The notes: a model not told the origin generated them from the letters alone. DNA of 64,000 nt from Paracoccus salipaludis (GCF_002287065.1 NZ_NSJZ01000015.1:1-64000); one strand, 5' to 3'. Shown: positions 17,181 to 26,882, numbered from the stretch's first letter. A program made the numbers and translations.

Positions 17181-17959
17181 GCCCCCACCATCGCCTTGTT
17201 CTTGAGGCCGCGGCCCAGATAGGCCTCGATCACCGCCTCGTTTTCCATGATGTGGGCGGCCGACCCCTGGGCCAGCACCTTGCCCTCGGCCATGACGATC
17301 ACGGGATCGCAAAGCTTGCCGATGAAATCCATGTCATGCTCGATCACGCAGAAGGTATAGCCGCGTTCCTTGTTCAGGCGGATGATCGCGTCGGCGATCG
17401 TGCCCAGAAGGGTGCGGTTCACGCCGGCGCCGACCTCGTCCAGGAAGACGATCTTCGCCTCGACCATCATGCAGCGGCCGAGTTCCAGCAGCTTCTTCTG
17501 CCCGCCCGAAAGATTGCCGGCCTTTTCCTCGGCCACATGGCTGATCGTCAGGAAGTCCAGCACCTCGTCGGCGCGGGCGCGCAGGGCGCGTTCCTGATCG
17601 GCGATGCGCTTGCGCCCGAACCAGGTGTTCCACAGGCTTTCGCCCGACTGGCCCGGCGGCACCATCATCAGGTTCTCGCGCACCGACATCGAGGAAAACT
17701 CGTGCGCCATCTGGAAGGTGCGCAACAGGCCCTTGTGGAACAGCTCGTGCGGCGGCAGGCCGGTGATGTCCTCGCCATCCATGAGGACGCGGCCCGAGGT
17801 GGGCGGCAGCACCCCCGCGATCACGTTGAACAGCGTGGACTTGCCCGCGCCGTTCGGTCCGATCAGGCCGGTGATCGACCCGGTGCGGATCTGCAGGCTG
17901 GCGCCATCCACGGCCCGGAAGCCGCCGAAATGCCGGTGAAGGTCGTGGACCTCGATCAT
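17177..17959 (-). CDS. livG: branched-chain amino acid type ABC transporter ATP-binding protein LivG
   Basis: The 260-residue ATPase has Walker A GPNGAGKST near residue 34, the signature LSGGQKKLLELGRCMM and Walker B VFLDEVGAGVN; in the last, VGAG takes the place of the usual PxAG, a common LivG variant. The C-terminus has the LivG-type tail with VIEAYLG. I chose the ATG at 17959, immediately after GGGGGG; further in-frame starts up to 18025 overlap the terminator of livK1. It overlaps livF by four bases. Confidence 0.94.
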   Translation of the reverse strand: MIEVHDLHRHFGGFRAVDGASLQIRTGSITGLIGPNGAGKSTLFNVIAGVLPPTSGRVLMDGEDITGLPPHELFHKGLLRTFQMAHEFSSMSVRENLMMVPPGQSGESLWNTWFGRKRIADQERALRARADEVLDFLTISHVAEEKAGNLSGGQKKLLELGRCMMVEAKIVFLDEVGAGVNRTLLGTIADAIIRLNKERGYTFCVIEHDMDFIGKLCDPVIVMAEGKVLAQGSAAHIMENEAVIEAYLGRGLKNKAMVGA

Positions 17960-18015
17960 ATGCCCCCCGTTTCGTCGGACACGTCCCATAAGGCAGGACT
18001 GCGCGTTTCGCCACG

Positions 18016-18049
18016 AAAAACGCAATGCGGCGCCTGTGGCAGGCGCCGC
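18016..18049 (-). terminator. hairpin with T-run between livK1 and livG
   Basis: On the minus strand a perfect ten-pair stem (GCGGCGCCTG with CAGGCGCCGC, three-base loop) is followed by ATTGCG and five T residues. It lies between livK1 and livG, so it should act as a partial terminator making binding protein in excess of the membrane parts. Confidence 0.75.
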
Positions 18050-18066
18050 GGCCTTGCGTCAGGGGA

Positions 18067-19251
18067 TCAGCGGGTGCGGACGGGGGTCAGCGTGCCGCCC
18101 TTGAACTCGACCTCGCGGTAGGAACCCGCGCTTTCGCCGGGCCCGACCAGTTCGACCGCCGAGGCGCCGACATAGTCGATGTCGGTTCCCGCCGCGACCA
18201 GTTCCAGCGCGCGGTCCAGCTGGCCGGGCATGATCTTTTCGCCCGGGGCATTGGCCACATCCATGACCTTGTCCTTGTAGACGCGCGGGTCGGTGGACTT
18301 GGCGGCCTGCATGGCCAGCAGGATCAGGGCCGCGGCATCGTAGGATTCCGCGGCAAAGGCGTCCGAGCCCTCGAAGCCCGCGTCGCGCGCCAGACCGATG
18401 AAGGCGTCGCGGCCCTCGCCCTCGGCCGAGGGGTTCTGACCGAAGGAATGTTCCAGTTCGGTCCCGAACTTGTCCACCAGCGCCTGCGTGACCATCCCGT
18501 CGGTGAAGACGAAGGTGTTGAAGGCGCCCGAGTCGAGCGCGCCGCGCACGATGCCCGAGCCGCCCTGGTCGACGTAGCCCGCGACGACCAGCGCCTCGCC
18601 GCCGGCGGCCGCCAAGGCCGCGACCTCGGCCGAATAGTCAGCCTTGCCATCGTCATGGGGCGCGGTGATCGTGATGGTGCCACCCTTCTTGGCGAACGAG
18701 GCGGCGAAGGAATCGGCCAGCCCCTTGCCGTAGTCGTTGTTGGTGAAGGTCACGGCGACGTTCTTGATGCCGCGCTCGGTGATGATGTCGGCCATCACCT
18801 CGCCCTGGCGCGCGTCGGACGGCGCGGTGCGGAAGAAGAAGCCCTGATCCTCGATGGTGCTGAGCGCGGGCGAGGTCGCGGACGGGGCGATCATCACCAT
18901 GCCGTTCGGCACGGCCACCCGTTCGAGGCTGGCGATCGTCTCGCCCGAACACATGCCGCCGACGATGCCGTTCACCTTTTCCGAGGTGACCAGCCTTTCG
19001 ACCGCCGTGACCGAGGCGGCCGCGTCGGCGCAGGTGTTGTCGGCCTGAACGATCGTCACCTTGCCGCCGTCCAGCAGCTTGCCCGAGCCGCTGGCCTCCT
19101 TCGCGGCCAGTTCGGCGCCCTTCAGCATCGAGGGCGCCATGGATTCCAGCGGCCCGGTGAAGCCCAGCGACACGCCCAGCCGGACATCCTGGGCTAGGGC
19201 CCCGCCCGCGGTCAGCGCGATGGCGGCGGTTGCGATCAGCAGTCGGTTCAT
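18067..19251 (-). CDS. branched-chain amino acid type ABC transporter substrate-binding protein (copy 1)
   Basis: The 394-residue product is a periplasmic binding protein of the LivJ/LivK (peripla_BP_6) type. The signal peptide MNRLLIATAAIALTAGGALA ends at a probable cleavage site before QDVRLG. The two-lobed fold includes LGFTGPLESMAPS and NGIVGGMCSGETIAS. It is highly similar along its whole length to the gene upstream (19372-20556): same length, many identical blocks such as QGEVMADI and NDYGKGLA. Tandem duplication is the simplest reading. The ATG follows a GGAGACGACAAG site. Confidence 0.93.
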   Translation of the reverse strand: MNRLLIATAAIALTAGGALAQDVRLGVSLGFTGPLESMAPSMLKGAELAAKEASGSGKLLDGGKVTIVQADNTCADAAASVTAVERLVTSEKVNGIVGGMCSGETIASLERVAVPNGMVMIAPSATSPALSTIEDQGFFFRTAPSDARQGEVMADIITERGIKNVAVTFTNNDYGKGLADSFAASFAKKGGTITITAPHDDGKADYSAEVAALAAAGGEALVVAGYVDQGGSGIVRGALDSGAFNTFVFTDGMVTQALVDKFGTELEHSFGQNPSAEGEGRDAFIGLARDAGFEGSDAFAAESYDAAALILLAMQAAKSTDPRVYKDKVMDVANAPGEKIMPGQLDRALELVAAGTDIDYVGASAVELVGPGESAGSYREVEFKGGTLTPVRTR

Positions 19252-19332
19252 CTTGTCGTCTCCCTGTGGTGCGCGTCCCGATCGTTCGTCGCCGGGATCG
19301 CGCATGGTCCTGCCGCGGGATGCGGCAGGCAT

Positions 19333-19364
19333 GAAGAACCCCGGCCGAGGCGACCCGGCCGGGG
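19333..19364 (-). terminator. hairpin between the two binding-protein genes
   Basis: CCCCGGCC (19339-19346) pairs with GGCCGGGG (19357-19364); on the minus strand TTCTTC follows. The T-run is weak, so it probably stabilises the 3' end of the first message or ends only part of the transcripts. Confidence 0.55.
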
Positions 19365-19371
19365 CAAAGGA

Positions 19372-20556
19372 TCAGCGCATGCCGACGACGTTCATCTGGC
19401 CGCCCTTGAAGTCGACCTCGCGGTAGGTGCCCGCGCTTTCGCCGGGCTCGACCAGCTCGACCGCCGAGGCGCCGTCATAATCGATGTCGGTGCCCGCCGC
19501 GATCAGCTCCAGCGCGCGGCCGATCTCGCCCGCGCTGATCTTTTCGCCCGGGGCGTTGGCCACGTCCATGACCTTGTCCTTGTAGACGCGCGGATCGGCC
19601 GAGCCGGCCGCCTGCATGGCCAGCAGGATCAGGGCCGCGGCGTCGTAGGATTCGCCCGCAAAGGCCGAGGTGCCGTCGAAGCCAGCGGCGGTCGCAAGAT
19701 CGTTGAACTTCGTCCGGCCCTCGCCCTCAGACGAGGGGTTCTGCCCGAACGAGGTTTCCAGTTCCGCGCCGAAGCGGTCCACCAGCCCCTGCGCGACCAT
19801 GCCGTCCGGCAGGATGAAGGTGTCGAATGCACCCGCGTCCAGCGCGCCCCGCATGATGCCCGAGCCGCCCTGGTCGACGTAGCCCACGACGGCCAGCGCA
19901 TCGCCGCCAGCGGCCGCAAGGGCCGCGACCTCGGCCGAATAGTCGGCCTTTCCGTCATCATGGGCCTGCAGCATCGTCACCGTGCCGCCCTTGGCCTCGA
20001 ACGCCGACTTGAAGGATTCGGCCAGGCCCTTGCCATAATCGTTGTTGGTATGGGTGATGGCGACCGATTTCGCGCCGCGCTCCAGCGCGATGTCGGCCAT
20101 CACCTCGCCCTGGCGAGCGTCCGACGGAGAGGTGCGGAAGAAGAACCCGCCATCCTCAAGATCCGTCAGCGCGGGCGAGGTGGCCGAGGGCGAGATCATC
20201 ACCATGCCGTTCGGCACGCCCACGCGTTCCAGGCTGGCGATCGTCTCGCCCGAGCACATCCCGCCCATGATGCCGTTGACCTTCTCGGCCGTGACCAGGC
20301 GCTCCACCGCCGCAACCGCCGCCGCGGCGTCCGCGCAGGTGTTGTCGGCGCGCGCCGCCGTCACCTTCGAGCCGTTCAGGAACTTGCCCGAGGCGTTGGC
20401 TTCCTCGATCGCCATCTCGGCGCCCTTCGCCATGTTGGGCGACATCGATTCCAGCGGCCCCGTGAAGCCCAGAGACAGGCCGATCTTGACGTCCTCGGCA
20501 AAGGCGCCACCCGCGCCTAGGGCGATGGCCGCCGTGGCCAACATCAGCTTCTTCAT
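19372..20556 (-). CDS. branched-chain amino acid type ABC transporter substrate-binding protein (copy 2)
   Basis: The 394-residue periplasmic protein starts with the signal peptide MKKLMLATAAIALGAGGAFA and continues EDVKIGLSLGFTGPLES. It is the promoter-proximal gene of the transporter operon. It differs from copy 1 mainly in surface positions and in the C-terminal lobe (for example KFNDLATAAGFDGTSAF against DAFIGLARDAGFEGSDAF), which suggests a shifted ligand range rather than recent duplication. An AGGGAGAAGAC site precedes the ATG. The ligand is not deducible. Confidence 0.93.
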   Translation of the reverse strand: MKKLMLATAAIALGAGGAFAEDVKIGLSLGFTGPLESMSPNMAKGAEMAIEEANASGKFLNGSKVTAARADNTCADAAAAVAAVERLVTAEKVNGIMGGMCSGETIASLERVGVPNGMVMISPSATSPALTDLEDGGFFFRTSPSDARQGEVMADIALERGAKSVAITHTNNDYGKGLAESFKSAFEAKGGTVTMLQAHDDGKADYSAEVAALAAAGGDALAVVGYVDQGGSGIMRGALDAGAFDTFILPDGMVAQGLVDRFGAELETSFGQNPSSEGEGRTKFNDLATAAGFDGTSAFAGESYDAAALILLAMQAAGSADPRVYKDKVMDVANAPGEKISAGEIGRALELIAAGTDIDYDGASAVELVEPGESAGTYREVDFKGGQMNVVGMR

Positions 20557-20742
20557 TCAGTCTTCTCCCTGATCGGACCGGGGTCCTTCGCAGGGGACAG
20601 TAGGACGGCGTTTTTTGAAAGGAAAGCGTGTCGTTCGAGGGACGGCCGACGGGTATGGGCACTTGCGTGACAAGCCGCGCGGCGAAGGCTTTATTCCTTG
20701 TGCCCTGGCCCTTATAACCCTGCAATCCGCAGGAGAAGAGCC

Positions 20743-22170
20743 ATGCCGCAGCAGACGCCCGACATCGACCGCAACGCCCGCGCCACCCTGCGCGGCGACG
20801 ACTGGCAGCGCGGCAGCTGGCGGACCCGCCCGCGCGTGCAGATGCCGGACTATCCCGACGCGCAGGCCCTTGCCGGGGTCGAGGCGCAGCTGGCCAAGTT
20901 CCCGCCGCTGGTCTTCGCCGGCGAGGCGCGCCGGCTCAAGGCGCAGCTGGCCGATGTGGCGCAGGGCCGCCGCTTCCTGTTGCAGGGGGGCGACTGCGCC
21001 GAAAGCTTCGCCGAATTCTCGGCCGACAACATCCGCGACACCTTCAAGGTGATGCTGCAGATGGCCGTGGTGCTGACCTGGGGCGCGCAGCTTCCCGTGG
21101 TCAAGGTGGGCCGCATGGCGGGGCAATTCGCCAAACCCCGCAGCGCGCCGACCGAGACGATGGAGGGCCTCGAGCTGCCCAGCTATCGCGGCGACATCAT
21201 CAACGGCTTCGACTTCACGGCCGAGGCGCGGGTGCCCGACCCCGCCCGGATGCTGCAGGCCTATACGCAGGCGGCGGCCTCGCTGAACCTGCTGCGGGCC
21301 TTCTCGACCGGCGGCTATGCCGACATCCACCGGGTGCAGAGCTGGATCGCCGATTTCACCGACGGGCCCGAGGCCGCGCGCTACCGCGACATCGCCGACC
21401 GGATTTCCGACGCGATGGCCTTCATGCAGGCGGCGGGCGTGACCTCGGAAACCGCGCATGAGCTGGGCACGGTCGAGTTCTACACCAGCCACGAGGCCCT
21501 GCTGCTGGAATACGAGGAGGCGCTGGCCCGGATCGATTCCACCACCGGCCTGCCGGTCGCGGGTTCCGGCCACATGCTGTGGATCGGCGACCGCACGCGG
21601 CAGGTCGATGGCGCGCACGTGGAGTTCTGCCGGGGCGTCCAGAACCCGGTCGGGCTGAAATGCGGCCCCTCGATCTCGACGGACGACCTCAAGGCGCTGA
21701 TCGCGAAGCTGAACCCGCAGAACGAGGCGGGCCGGCTGACTCTGATCGCACGCTTCGGCGCAGGCACCGTGGGCGATCACCTGCCGCGCCTGATCCGCGC
21801 GGTGCAGGAGGAAGGCGCCAACGTCGTCTGGTCCTGCGACCCGATGCACGGCAACACGATCAAGTCGGCCTCGGGCTACAAGACGCGTCCCTTCGACTCG
21901 GTCCTGCGCGAGGTGCGCGAGTTCTTCCAGGTCCATGCGGCCGAAGGCACCGTGCCGGGCGGCGTCCATTTCGAGATGACCGGCCGTGACGTGACCGAAT
22001 GCACCGGCGGCGTGCGGGCGATCACCGACCACGACCTGTCGAACCGCTATCACACGGCCTGCGACCCGCGCCTGAACGCCAGCCAGTCGCTGGAACTGGC
22101 ATTCCTGGTGGCCGAGGAACTGCGCGCCCGCCGCACCGGAACCCCCGTCCGGCTGCGCGACGCAAGCTGA
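20743..22170 (+). CDS. class II 3-deoxy-7-phosphoheptulonate (DAHP) synthase
   Basis: The 475-residue enzyme condenses PEP and erythrose 4-phosphate in the first step of the shikimate pathway. It is of the plant-like class II type: [20 protein letters not shown] near 80-99, [11 protein letters not shown] near 124-134, [11 protein letters not shown] near 364-374 and [18 protein letters not shown] near 406-423 are diagnostic. I start it at the ATG at 20743 with AGGAGA eight bases ahead. A TTATAA element about 30 bp upstream may be its -10. It is convergent with the PAS gene. Confidence 0.96.
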   Translation: MPQQTPDIDRNARATLRGDDWQRGSWRTRPRVQMPDYPDAQALAGVEAQLAKFPPLVFAGEARRLKAQLADVAQGRRFLLQGGDCAESFAEFSADNIRDTFKVMLQMAVVLTWGAQLPVVKVGRMAGQFAKPRSAPTETMEGLELPSYRGDIINGFDFTAEARVPDPARMLQAYTQAAASLNLLRAFSTGGYADIHRVQSWIADFTDGPEAARYRDIADRISDAMAFMQAAGVTSETAHELGTVEFYTSHEALLLEYEEALARIDSTTGLPVAGSGHMLWIGDRTRQVDGAHVEFCRGVQNPVGLKCGPSISTDDLKALIAKLNPQNEAGRLTLIARFGAGTVGDHLPRLIRAVQEEGANVVWSCDPMHGNTIKSASGYKTRPFDSVLREVREFFQVHAAEGTVPGGVHFEMTGRDVTECTGGVRAITDHDLSNRYHTACDPRLNASQSLELAFLVAEELRARRTGTPVRLRDAS

Positions 22171-22174
22171 AACG

Positions 22175-22200
22175 AAAAAGGCGCCCCGAGATGGGGCGCC
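22175..22200. terminator. bidirectional terminator between DAHP synthase and the PAS gene
   Basis: GGCGCCCC (22180-22187) pairs with GGGGCGCC (22193-22200) around GAGAT. The minus direction has five T residues after the stem, the plus direction GCTTTC, so it serves the PAS gene better but fits both. Confidence 0.8.
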
Positions 22201-22204
22201 GCTT

Positions 22205-22921
22205 TCAGTCGTTCGAGATGACCCGGAAGCGCGCGCGGCGTTCCTCGGGTGTTTCCTCCTCGAGGACCGGAAGGCGCGGCGCCGGGCGCCAGGTCGCGGG
22301 CGGCTCGGCCATCCCGAGGGCGGAAGGCGAGGGGACCAGGACCCGCCCGCCCTCGATCACCGCGTCGGCCCGTTCCGCACCCAGGTCGAAACGGCGGGGC
22401 ACGGCCCCGACCTCTCCAACGGACACAAGGCATCCCAGCGCCCGCGTGACATCGCCCAGGTCCGAGCGCAGCGGCAGCAGCAGCAGCTTGCCCGTCAGTT
22501 CGGGGCGGCCATAGCCTGCGGGCGAGATCAGGTCGGCCTCGACGATCTGCGGTCCCTGGAAGACGGTCTCAAGCACATCCGACAGCCGCCCGCGGAATCC
22601 GGGGTTCATCAGGGCACAGAGCGGCATCCCTCGGGCTTCCATGCCTAACAGGTCGATCAGGTGCTTTCCCGCAAGCCTGAAACGCGCGGCACCCGGCGCG
22701 ATACGTTCCAGGATGAAGGCGAAGTCCAGCGTGGCCTGCAGCCCCAGCGGCGTGACATCCGCGCGCGAGGGGATCGAGCGCCCCTGCCGCAGCGAGGACC
22801 AGTAGGCGCGCATCTCGGCGATCACGCGCCCCGGCTGAGGCTGGCCGAAGTCCGACAGACGCAGCACGCGGTCAGGTGTTCCGGCCGTCTCCCTTCCTTC
22901 GTCCTCGATCATCCCCTGCAT
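22205..22921 (-). CDS. PAS-domain protein of unknown role (PAS_5/DUF1457-like)
   Basis: The product of about 238 residues looks like the alphaproteobacterial PAS_5 family: an N-terminal helix with VIAEMRAYWSSLRQGRSIPSR, then a PAS-like fold with FILERIAPGAARFRLAGKHL and a second strand set LLPLRSDLGDVTRALGCLVS. The C-terminal tail is proline/arginine-rich and charged. No output domain (kinase, HTH, GGDEF) is present, so it is probably a sensory adaptor; the ligand is unknown. Start choice is uncertain among ATG 22912, ATG 22921 and GTG 22951; AAAGGG directly precedes 22921. Confidence 0.8.
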   Translation of the reverse strand: MQGMIEDEGRETAGTPDRVLRLSDFGQPQPGRVIAEMRAYWSSLRQGRSIPSRADVTPLGLQATLDFAFILERIAPGAARFRLAGKHLIDLLGMEARGMPLCALMNPGFRGRLSDVLETVFQGPQIVEADLISPAGYGRPELTGKLLLLPLRSDLGDVTRALGCLVSVGEVGAVPRRFDLGAERADAVIEGGRVLVPSPSALGMAEPPATWRPAPRLPVLEEETPEERRARFRVISND

Positions 22922-22994
22922 CCCTTTTACGGCAAGTCTCTGATAACACACAAACCCGCTGGGCGTCCCGCCAAAGCTTGACGGAAGGTTAAGT

Positions 22995-23564
22995 TCAGGT
23001 CTCGGTTGTGGGCGCGGCGGCAGGCTCGCGCGGCTCGCGCGGCGGGCGGCCGATGATGTCGCGCAGCGCGTCCAGTTCGATGAAATTGTCGGCCTGCCGG
23101 CGCAGTTCGTCCGCGATCATGGGAGGCTGGCTGCGCATGGTGGACACGACCGACACCCGGACACCCTGCCGCTGCAGGGCCTCGACCAGCGGGCGGAAGT
23201 CGCCGTCGCCGGAAAACAGGACCGCATGGTCCAGGCGCGGCGCAAGCTCCATCGCGTTGACGGCCAGTTCGATGTCCATGTTGCCCTTGACCCGGCGGCG
23301 GCCCATCGAGTCGGTGTATTCCCGCGCGGGCTTGGTCACGATCGTGTAGCCGTTGTAGTTCAGCCAATCGATCAGCGGGCGGATCGGGGAATACTCCTCG
23401 CTTTCCAGCAGCGCGGTGTAGTAGTAGGCGCGGATCAGCTTGCCGCGACGCTCGAACTCTTGCCGCAGCAGCTTGTAGTCGAGGTCGAATCCCAGCGACT
23501 TCGCGGCAGCATGCAGATTCGAGCCGTCGATAAACAGCGCCAATCGGTCATCCTTGTAGAACAA
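22995..23564 (-). CDS. NYN-domain (LabA/DUF88) putative ribonuclease
   Basis: The 189-residue product is a PIN-like NYN-domain protein. Acidic residues expected for metal-dependent nuclease activity are visible: Asp13 in LFIDGSN, Asp97 in GNMDIEL, and Asp120/Asp122 in SGDGDF. The C-terminal tail is Pro/Ala/Arg-rich. LabA relatives have varied roles, and the RNA target is unknown. The only upstream in-frame initiator is the TTG at 23564, with GGGG seven to ten bases ahead, and the sequence from it matches the conserved start MFYKDDRLALFIDGS. That TTG shares base 23564 with the ATG of folK on the other strand. Confidence 0.88.
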   Translation of the reverse strand: MFYKDDRLALFIDGSNLHAAAKSLGFDLDYKLLRQEFERRGKLIRAYYYTALLESEEYSPIRPLIDWLNYNGYTIVTKPAREYTDSMGRRRVKGNMDIELAVNAMELAPRLDHAVLFSGDGDFRPLVEALQRQGVRVSVVSTMRSQPPMIADELRRQADNFIELDALRDIIGRPPREPREPAAAPTTET

Positions 23565-24169
23565 TGGCTTGCCCCATCAATCTTCATTCATCGGAATATG
23601 GTCGACAGACCCTAGCCCTGGTCGCACTGGGCGGGAACCTGTTTTCTTCGACAGGTTCGCCGGCACAGACCCTGTGCGCGGCTCTCCGCGCATTGCCCGG
23701 CGAAGGGCTGAAACCCGTGGCGGTAAGCCGCTTCTGGCGCTCGCCCGCCTATCCGCCGGGCAGCGGGCCGGACTACGTCAATGCCGCCGCCGTGGTCCGC
23801 ACCACGCTTGACCCCCAGGGCACGTTGACGGCGTTGCACGGGATCGAGATGCGACTGGGACGCACCCGCGACGGAGGACGCTGGCAGGCACGGGCCATCG
23901 ACCTCGATCTTCTGGCGATGGGTGACGCCGTCCTGCCCCACGCGGCGACGCAGGACCTGTGGCGCGCCTTGCCGCCCGACCGGCAGAGGCAGGTGGCCCC
24001 CGGAGAGCTGATCCTGCCGCATCCCCGCATGCAGGACCGGGCCTTCGTGCTGGCGCCGCTGGCCGAGGTCGCGCCCTCGTGGCGCCATCCGCGCACGGGG
24101 CAGACAGTGGCGCAGATGCTGGCCGCCCTGGACCGGGCGGCACTTGAGGGCCTGACGCCTCTGGGTTGA
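23564..24169 (+). CDS. folK: 2-amino-4-hydroxy-6-hydroxymethyldihydropteridine pyrophosphokinase
   Basis: The 201-residue enzyme transfers pyrophosphate from ATP to the pterin in folate synthesis. ALVALGGNL near residues 18-26 and the signature [18 protein letters not shown] near 106-123 (its aspartates bind magnesium) identify it. The ATG at 23564 is the only start before the conserved core and has no clear ribosome site; its leader would run inside the NYN gene in antisense orientation. It is the first of a plus-strand series with rpoZ and rsh. Confidence 0.93.
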   Translation: MACPINLHSSEYGRQTLALVALGGNLFSSTGSPAQTLCAALRALPGEGLKPVAVSRFWRSPAYPPGSGPDYVNAAAVVRTTLDPQGTLTALHGIEMRLGRTRDGGRWQARAIDLDLLAMGDAVLPHAATQDLWRALPPDRQRQVAPGELILPHPRMQDRAFVLAPLAEVAPSWRHPRTGQTVAQMLAALDRAALEGLTPLG

Positions 24170-24196
24170 CTTTTGGCGCCCGGGCTTCCACTTATG
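24166..24196 (+). promoter_or_regulatory. possible promoter for rpoZ
   Basis: TTGACT at 24166-24171 overlaps the folK stop, and ACTTAT/CTTATG follow 18-19 bp later, about 40 bp before the rpoZ ATG. The -35 is good and the -10 weak. Confidence 0.35.
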
Positions 24197-24233
24197 CCAC
24201 CTTGCTCTTACAGCCGATTCGCAGAGGTGTTGC

Positions 24234-24590
24234 ATGGCACGCGTAACCGTCGAGGACTGCGTCGACAAGGTTCCGAACCGCTTTGACCTGGTGATGCTTG
24301 CCGCCCACCGCGCCCGCGAGATCGCCTCGGGCGCGCCGCTGTCCGTGGACCGCGACAACGACAAGAACCCCGTCGTCGCCCTGCGCGAGATCGCCGACGA
24401 GACCCAGCCGGTGGATGAGCTGCGCGAGCGGATGATCGAGCAGACCCAGACCCAGATCGAGGTCGATGAGCCGGAAGAGGACGCCATGGCGCTGCTTCTG
24501 GGCGCCGAGGTCGACCGGCCCAAGCCCGCCGACGAGGAATCCGAGGAGCGGATGCTGCGCATGATGCTGGAAGCGCAGGGCCGCAACTGA
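24234..24590 (+). CDS. rpoZ: DNA-directed RNA polymerase omega subunit
   Basis: The 118-residue subunit helps assemble RNA polymerase and forms part of the ppGpp site. The conserved N-terminus [20 protein letters not shown] and the helix [13 protein letters not shown] are clear. The C-terminal half is acidic, as usual in alphaproteobacteria. It lies 29 bp ahead of rsh, whose product makes ppGpp, a conserved pairing. Confidence 0.97.
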   Translation: MARVTVEDCVDKVPNRFDLVMLAAHRAREIASGAPLSVDRDNDKNPVVALREIADETQPVDELRERMIEQTQTQIEVDEPEEDAMALLLGAEVDRPKPADEESEERMLRMMLEAQGRN

Positions 24591-24619
24591 ACGGCGGGCT
24601 GAGCGGGACGGATCTTCGA

Positions 24620-26740
24620 TTGGACAAGTTCGACGTCGAGGATCTGATCGCGCTTGTCCGCAACTACAACCCGCGGACCAACACCGACCTGATCCGGCAG
24701 GCCTTCGACTATGGCCGCCGGATGCACGAGGGCCAGTTCCGTCAGTCGGGCGAGCCCTATTTCACCCATCCCGTCGCCGTCGCCGCCATCCTGACCGAGA
24801 TGCGGCTGGACGACGCGACCATCGTCACCGCGCTGCTGCACGACACGATCGAGGACACGCGCTCGACCTGGGCGGACGTGGCGCAGCTGTTCGGGCGCGA
24901 GATCGCCGACCTGGTGGACGGTGTCACCAAGCTGACCAACCTGCAGCTGTCGGGCGCCCATTCCAAGCAGGCGGAAAACTTCCGCAAGCTCTTCATGGCC
25001 ATGTCCCGCGATCTTCGCGTGATCCTGGTCAAGCTGGCGGACCGGCTGCACAACATGCGCACGATCAAGTCGATGCGCCCGGAAAAGCAGGTCCAGAAGG
25101 CGCGCGAGACGATGGAGATCTATGCGCCGCTGGCCGGGCGCATGGGCATGCAGTGGATGCGCGAGGAGCTTGAGGACCTTGCCTTCAAGGTCCTGAACCC
25201 CGAGGCGCGCAATTCCATCATCCGCCGCTTCGTGACGCTGCAGAAGGAAAACGGCGACGTCATCCCGCAGATCACCGGCGACATCCGCGCCCTGCTGGAA
25301 GCCGAGGGGATCGAGGCCACCGTCTTCGGCCGCGCCAAGAAGCCCTACAGCGTGTGGCGCAAGATGCAGGAAAAGCAGCTGAGCTTCAGCCGCCTGTCCG
25401 ACATCTACGGCTTCCGCATCATCACCCGCAGCGAATCCGACTGCTACCGGACGCTGGGGATCATCCACCGCAAGTGGCGGATGGTGCCGGGGCGCTTCAA
25501 GGACTATATCAGCCAGCCCAAGTCGAACGGCTACCGCTCGATCCACACCACCGTCTCGGCCCGCGACGGCACCCGCGTCGAGGTGCAGATCCGCACCCGC
25601 GCCATGCACGAGGTGGCCGAGGCAGGGGTGGCCGCGCACTGGGCCTATCGCGACGGGGTGCTGAGCAAGAACCCCTTCGCCGTCGATCCGGGCGAATGGC
25701 TCGCCTCGCTGACCGAACGCTTCGGCGAGGAGGATCACGACGAGTTCCTCGAGCACGTCAAGCTCGAGATGTATCAGGACCAGGTGTTCTGCTTCACGCC
25801 CAAGGGCGACGTGATCCAGTTGCCCAAGGGGGCGACGCCCATCGACTTCGCCTATGCGATCCACACGCGGCTGGGAAACAGCTGCGTCGGGGCGAAGGTG
25901 GACGGCATCCGGGTGCCGCTGTGGACGCGGCTGAAGAACGGGCAGTCCGTGGACATCATCGCGGCCTCGGGCCAGCGACCGCAGGCGACCTGGCTGGACA
26001 TCGTGGCGACCGGCCGCGCCAAGGCCGCGATCCGGCGGTCCCTGCGCGAAGAGGACCGTTCGCGCTTCATCCGGCTGGGGTCGGAACTGGTGCGCGTGGC
26101 CTTCGAGGCGGTGAACCGCAAGGTCACCGACAAGGCGCTGCGCGCCGCCGCAAAGGCCCTGGCGCTGCCGGATGCGGACGAGATGCTGGCCCGCATCGGT
26201 TCGGCCGAACTGTCGGCGCGGCAGGTGGTGGGCGTCCTGTATCCCGACCTTGCCCCGGCCGAGGCCGAGATCGATCCGTCCCGCGCCGTGGCCGGGCTGG
26301 AAGCCGACCGCGAACTGACCCGCGCCCCCTGCTGCGACCCCCTGCCGGGAGAGCGGATCGTCGGCATCACCTATCGTGGCAAGGGCGTGGTGATCCATGC
26401 GATCGACTGCCCCGTGCTGGCCGATTTCGAGGACCAGCCCGCGCGCTGGGTGGACCTGCGCTGGCGCGAGGGCAGGCATCCGCCGCTCTATTCTTCGAAG
26501 CTGAGCCTGACGATCCGCCATGACGCGGGCGTGCTGGGACGGATCTGCACGCTGATCGGCGCGCAAGGGGCCAACATCTCGGATCTCGAGTTCCTGGACC
26601 GCAAGCCCGACTTCTACCGCCTGCGGATCGAGGTCGACCTGCGCGACCTCGAGCATCTGCACGCGCTGCTGACGGCGCTCGAGGCGGAAAGCGACGTGGC
26701 CCAGGTTTCCCGTATCCGGGACGAGACCGCACGGGTCTGA
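24620..26740 (+). CDS. bifunctional (p)ppGpp synthetase/hydrolase, RelA/SpoT family
   Basis: The 706-residue Rsh enzyme makes and breaks (p)ppGpp, the starvation alarmone. Domain order: HD hydrolase (about 25-180, with LLHDTIEDT and KLADRLHNMRT), synthetase (about 235-350, with SDIYGFRII and KSNGYRSIHT), TGS (about 385-445), a linker helical region, and a C-terminal ACT domain (about 630-700). The intact HD motifs indicate hydrolysis is kept, as expected for a sole alphaproteobacterial Rsh. The start is a TTG at 24620, supported by the conserved DKFDVEDLIALVRNY; no nearby ATG fits. Confidence 0.95.
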   Translation: MDKFDVEDLIALVRNYNPRTNTDLIRQAFDYGRRMHEGQFRQSGEPYFTHPVAVAAILTEMRLDDATIVTALLHDTIEDTRSTWADVAQLFGREIADLVDGVTKLTNLQLSGAHSKQAENFRKLFMAMSRDLRVILVKLADRLHNMRTIKSMRPEKQVQKARETMEIYAPLAGRMGMQWMREELEDLAFKVLNPEARNSIIRRFVTLQKENGDVIPQITGDIRALLEAEGIEATVFGRAKKPYSVWRKMQEKQLSFSRLSDIYGFRIITRSESDCYRTLGIIHRKWRMVPGRFKDYISQPKSNGYRSIHTTVSARDGTRVEVQIRTRAMHEVAEAGVAAHWAYRDGVLSKNPFAVDPGEWLASLTERFGEEDHDEFLEHVKLEMYQDQVFCFTPKGDVIQLPKGATPIDFAYAIHTRLGNSCVGAKVDGIRVPLWTRLKNGQSVDIIAASGQRPQATWLDIVATGRAKAAIRRSLREEDRSRFIRLGSELVRVAFEAVNRKVTDKALRAAAKALALPDADEMLARIGSAELSARQVVGVLYPDLAPAEAEIDPSRAVAGLEADRELTRAPCCDPLPGERIVGITYRGKGVVIHAIDCPVLADFEDQPARWVDLRWREGRHPPLYSSKLSLTIRHDAGVLGRICTLIGAQGANISDLEFLDRKPDFYRLRIEVDLRDLEHLHALLTALEAESDVAQVSRIRDETARV

Positions 26741-26882
26741 CAGGCCGTCAGGCGCATTGCGCCCGGCCTGCCCTCCGGCACATTTGTCCGGCGGGACGGG
26801 TGGGGCAGGTTGTGCTGCCGTCCTCGGGCTGTTTCACTTGGCCCCGGATCGGTTCAGGTTCGGGTTCGGGGGAGACGGGCCG

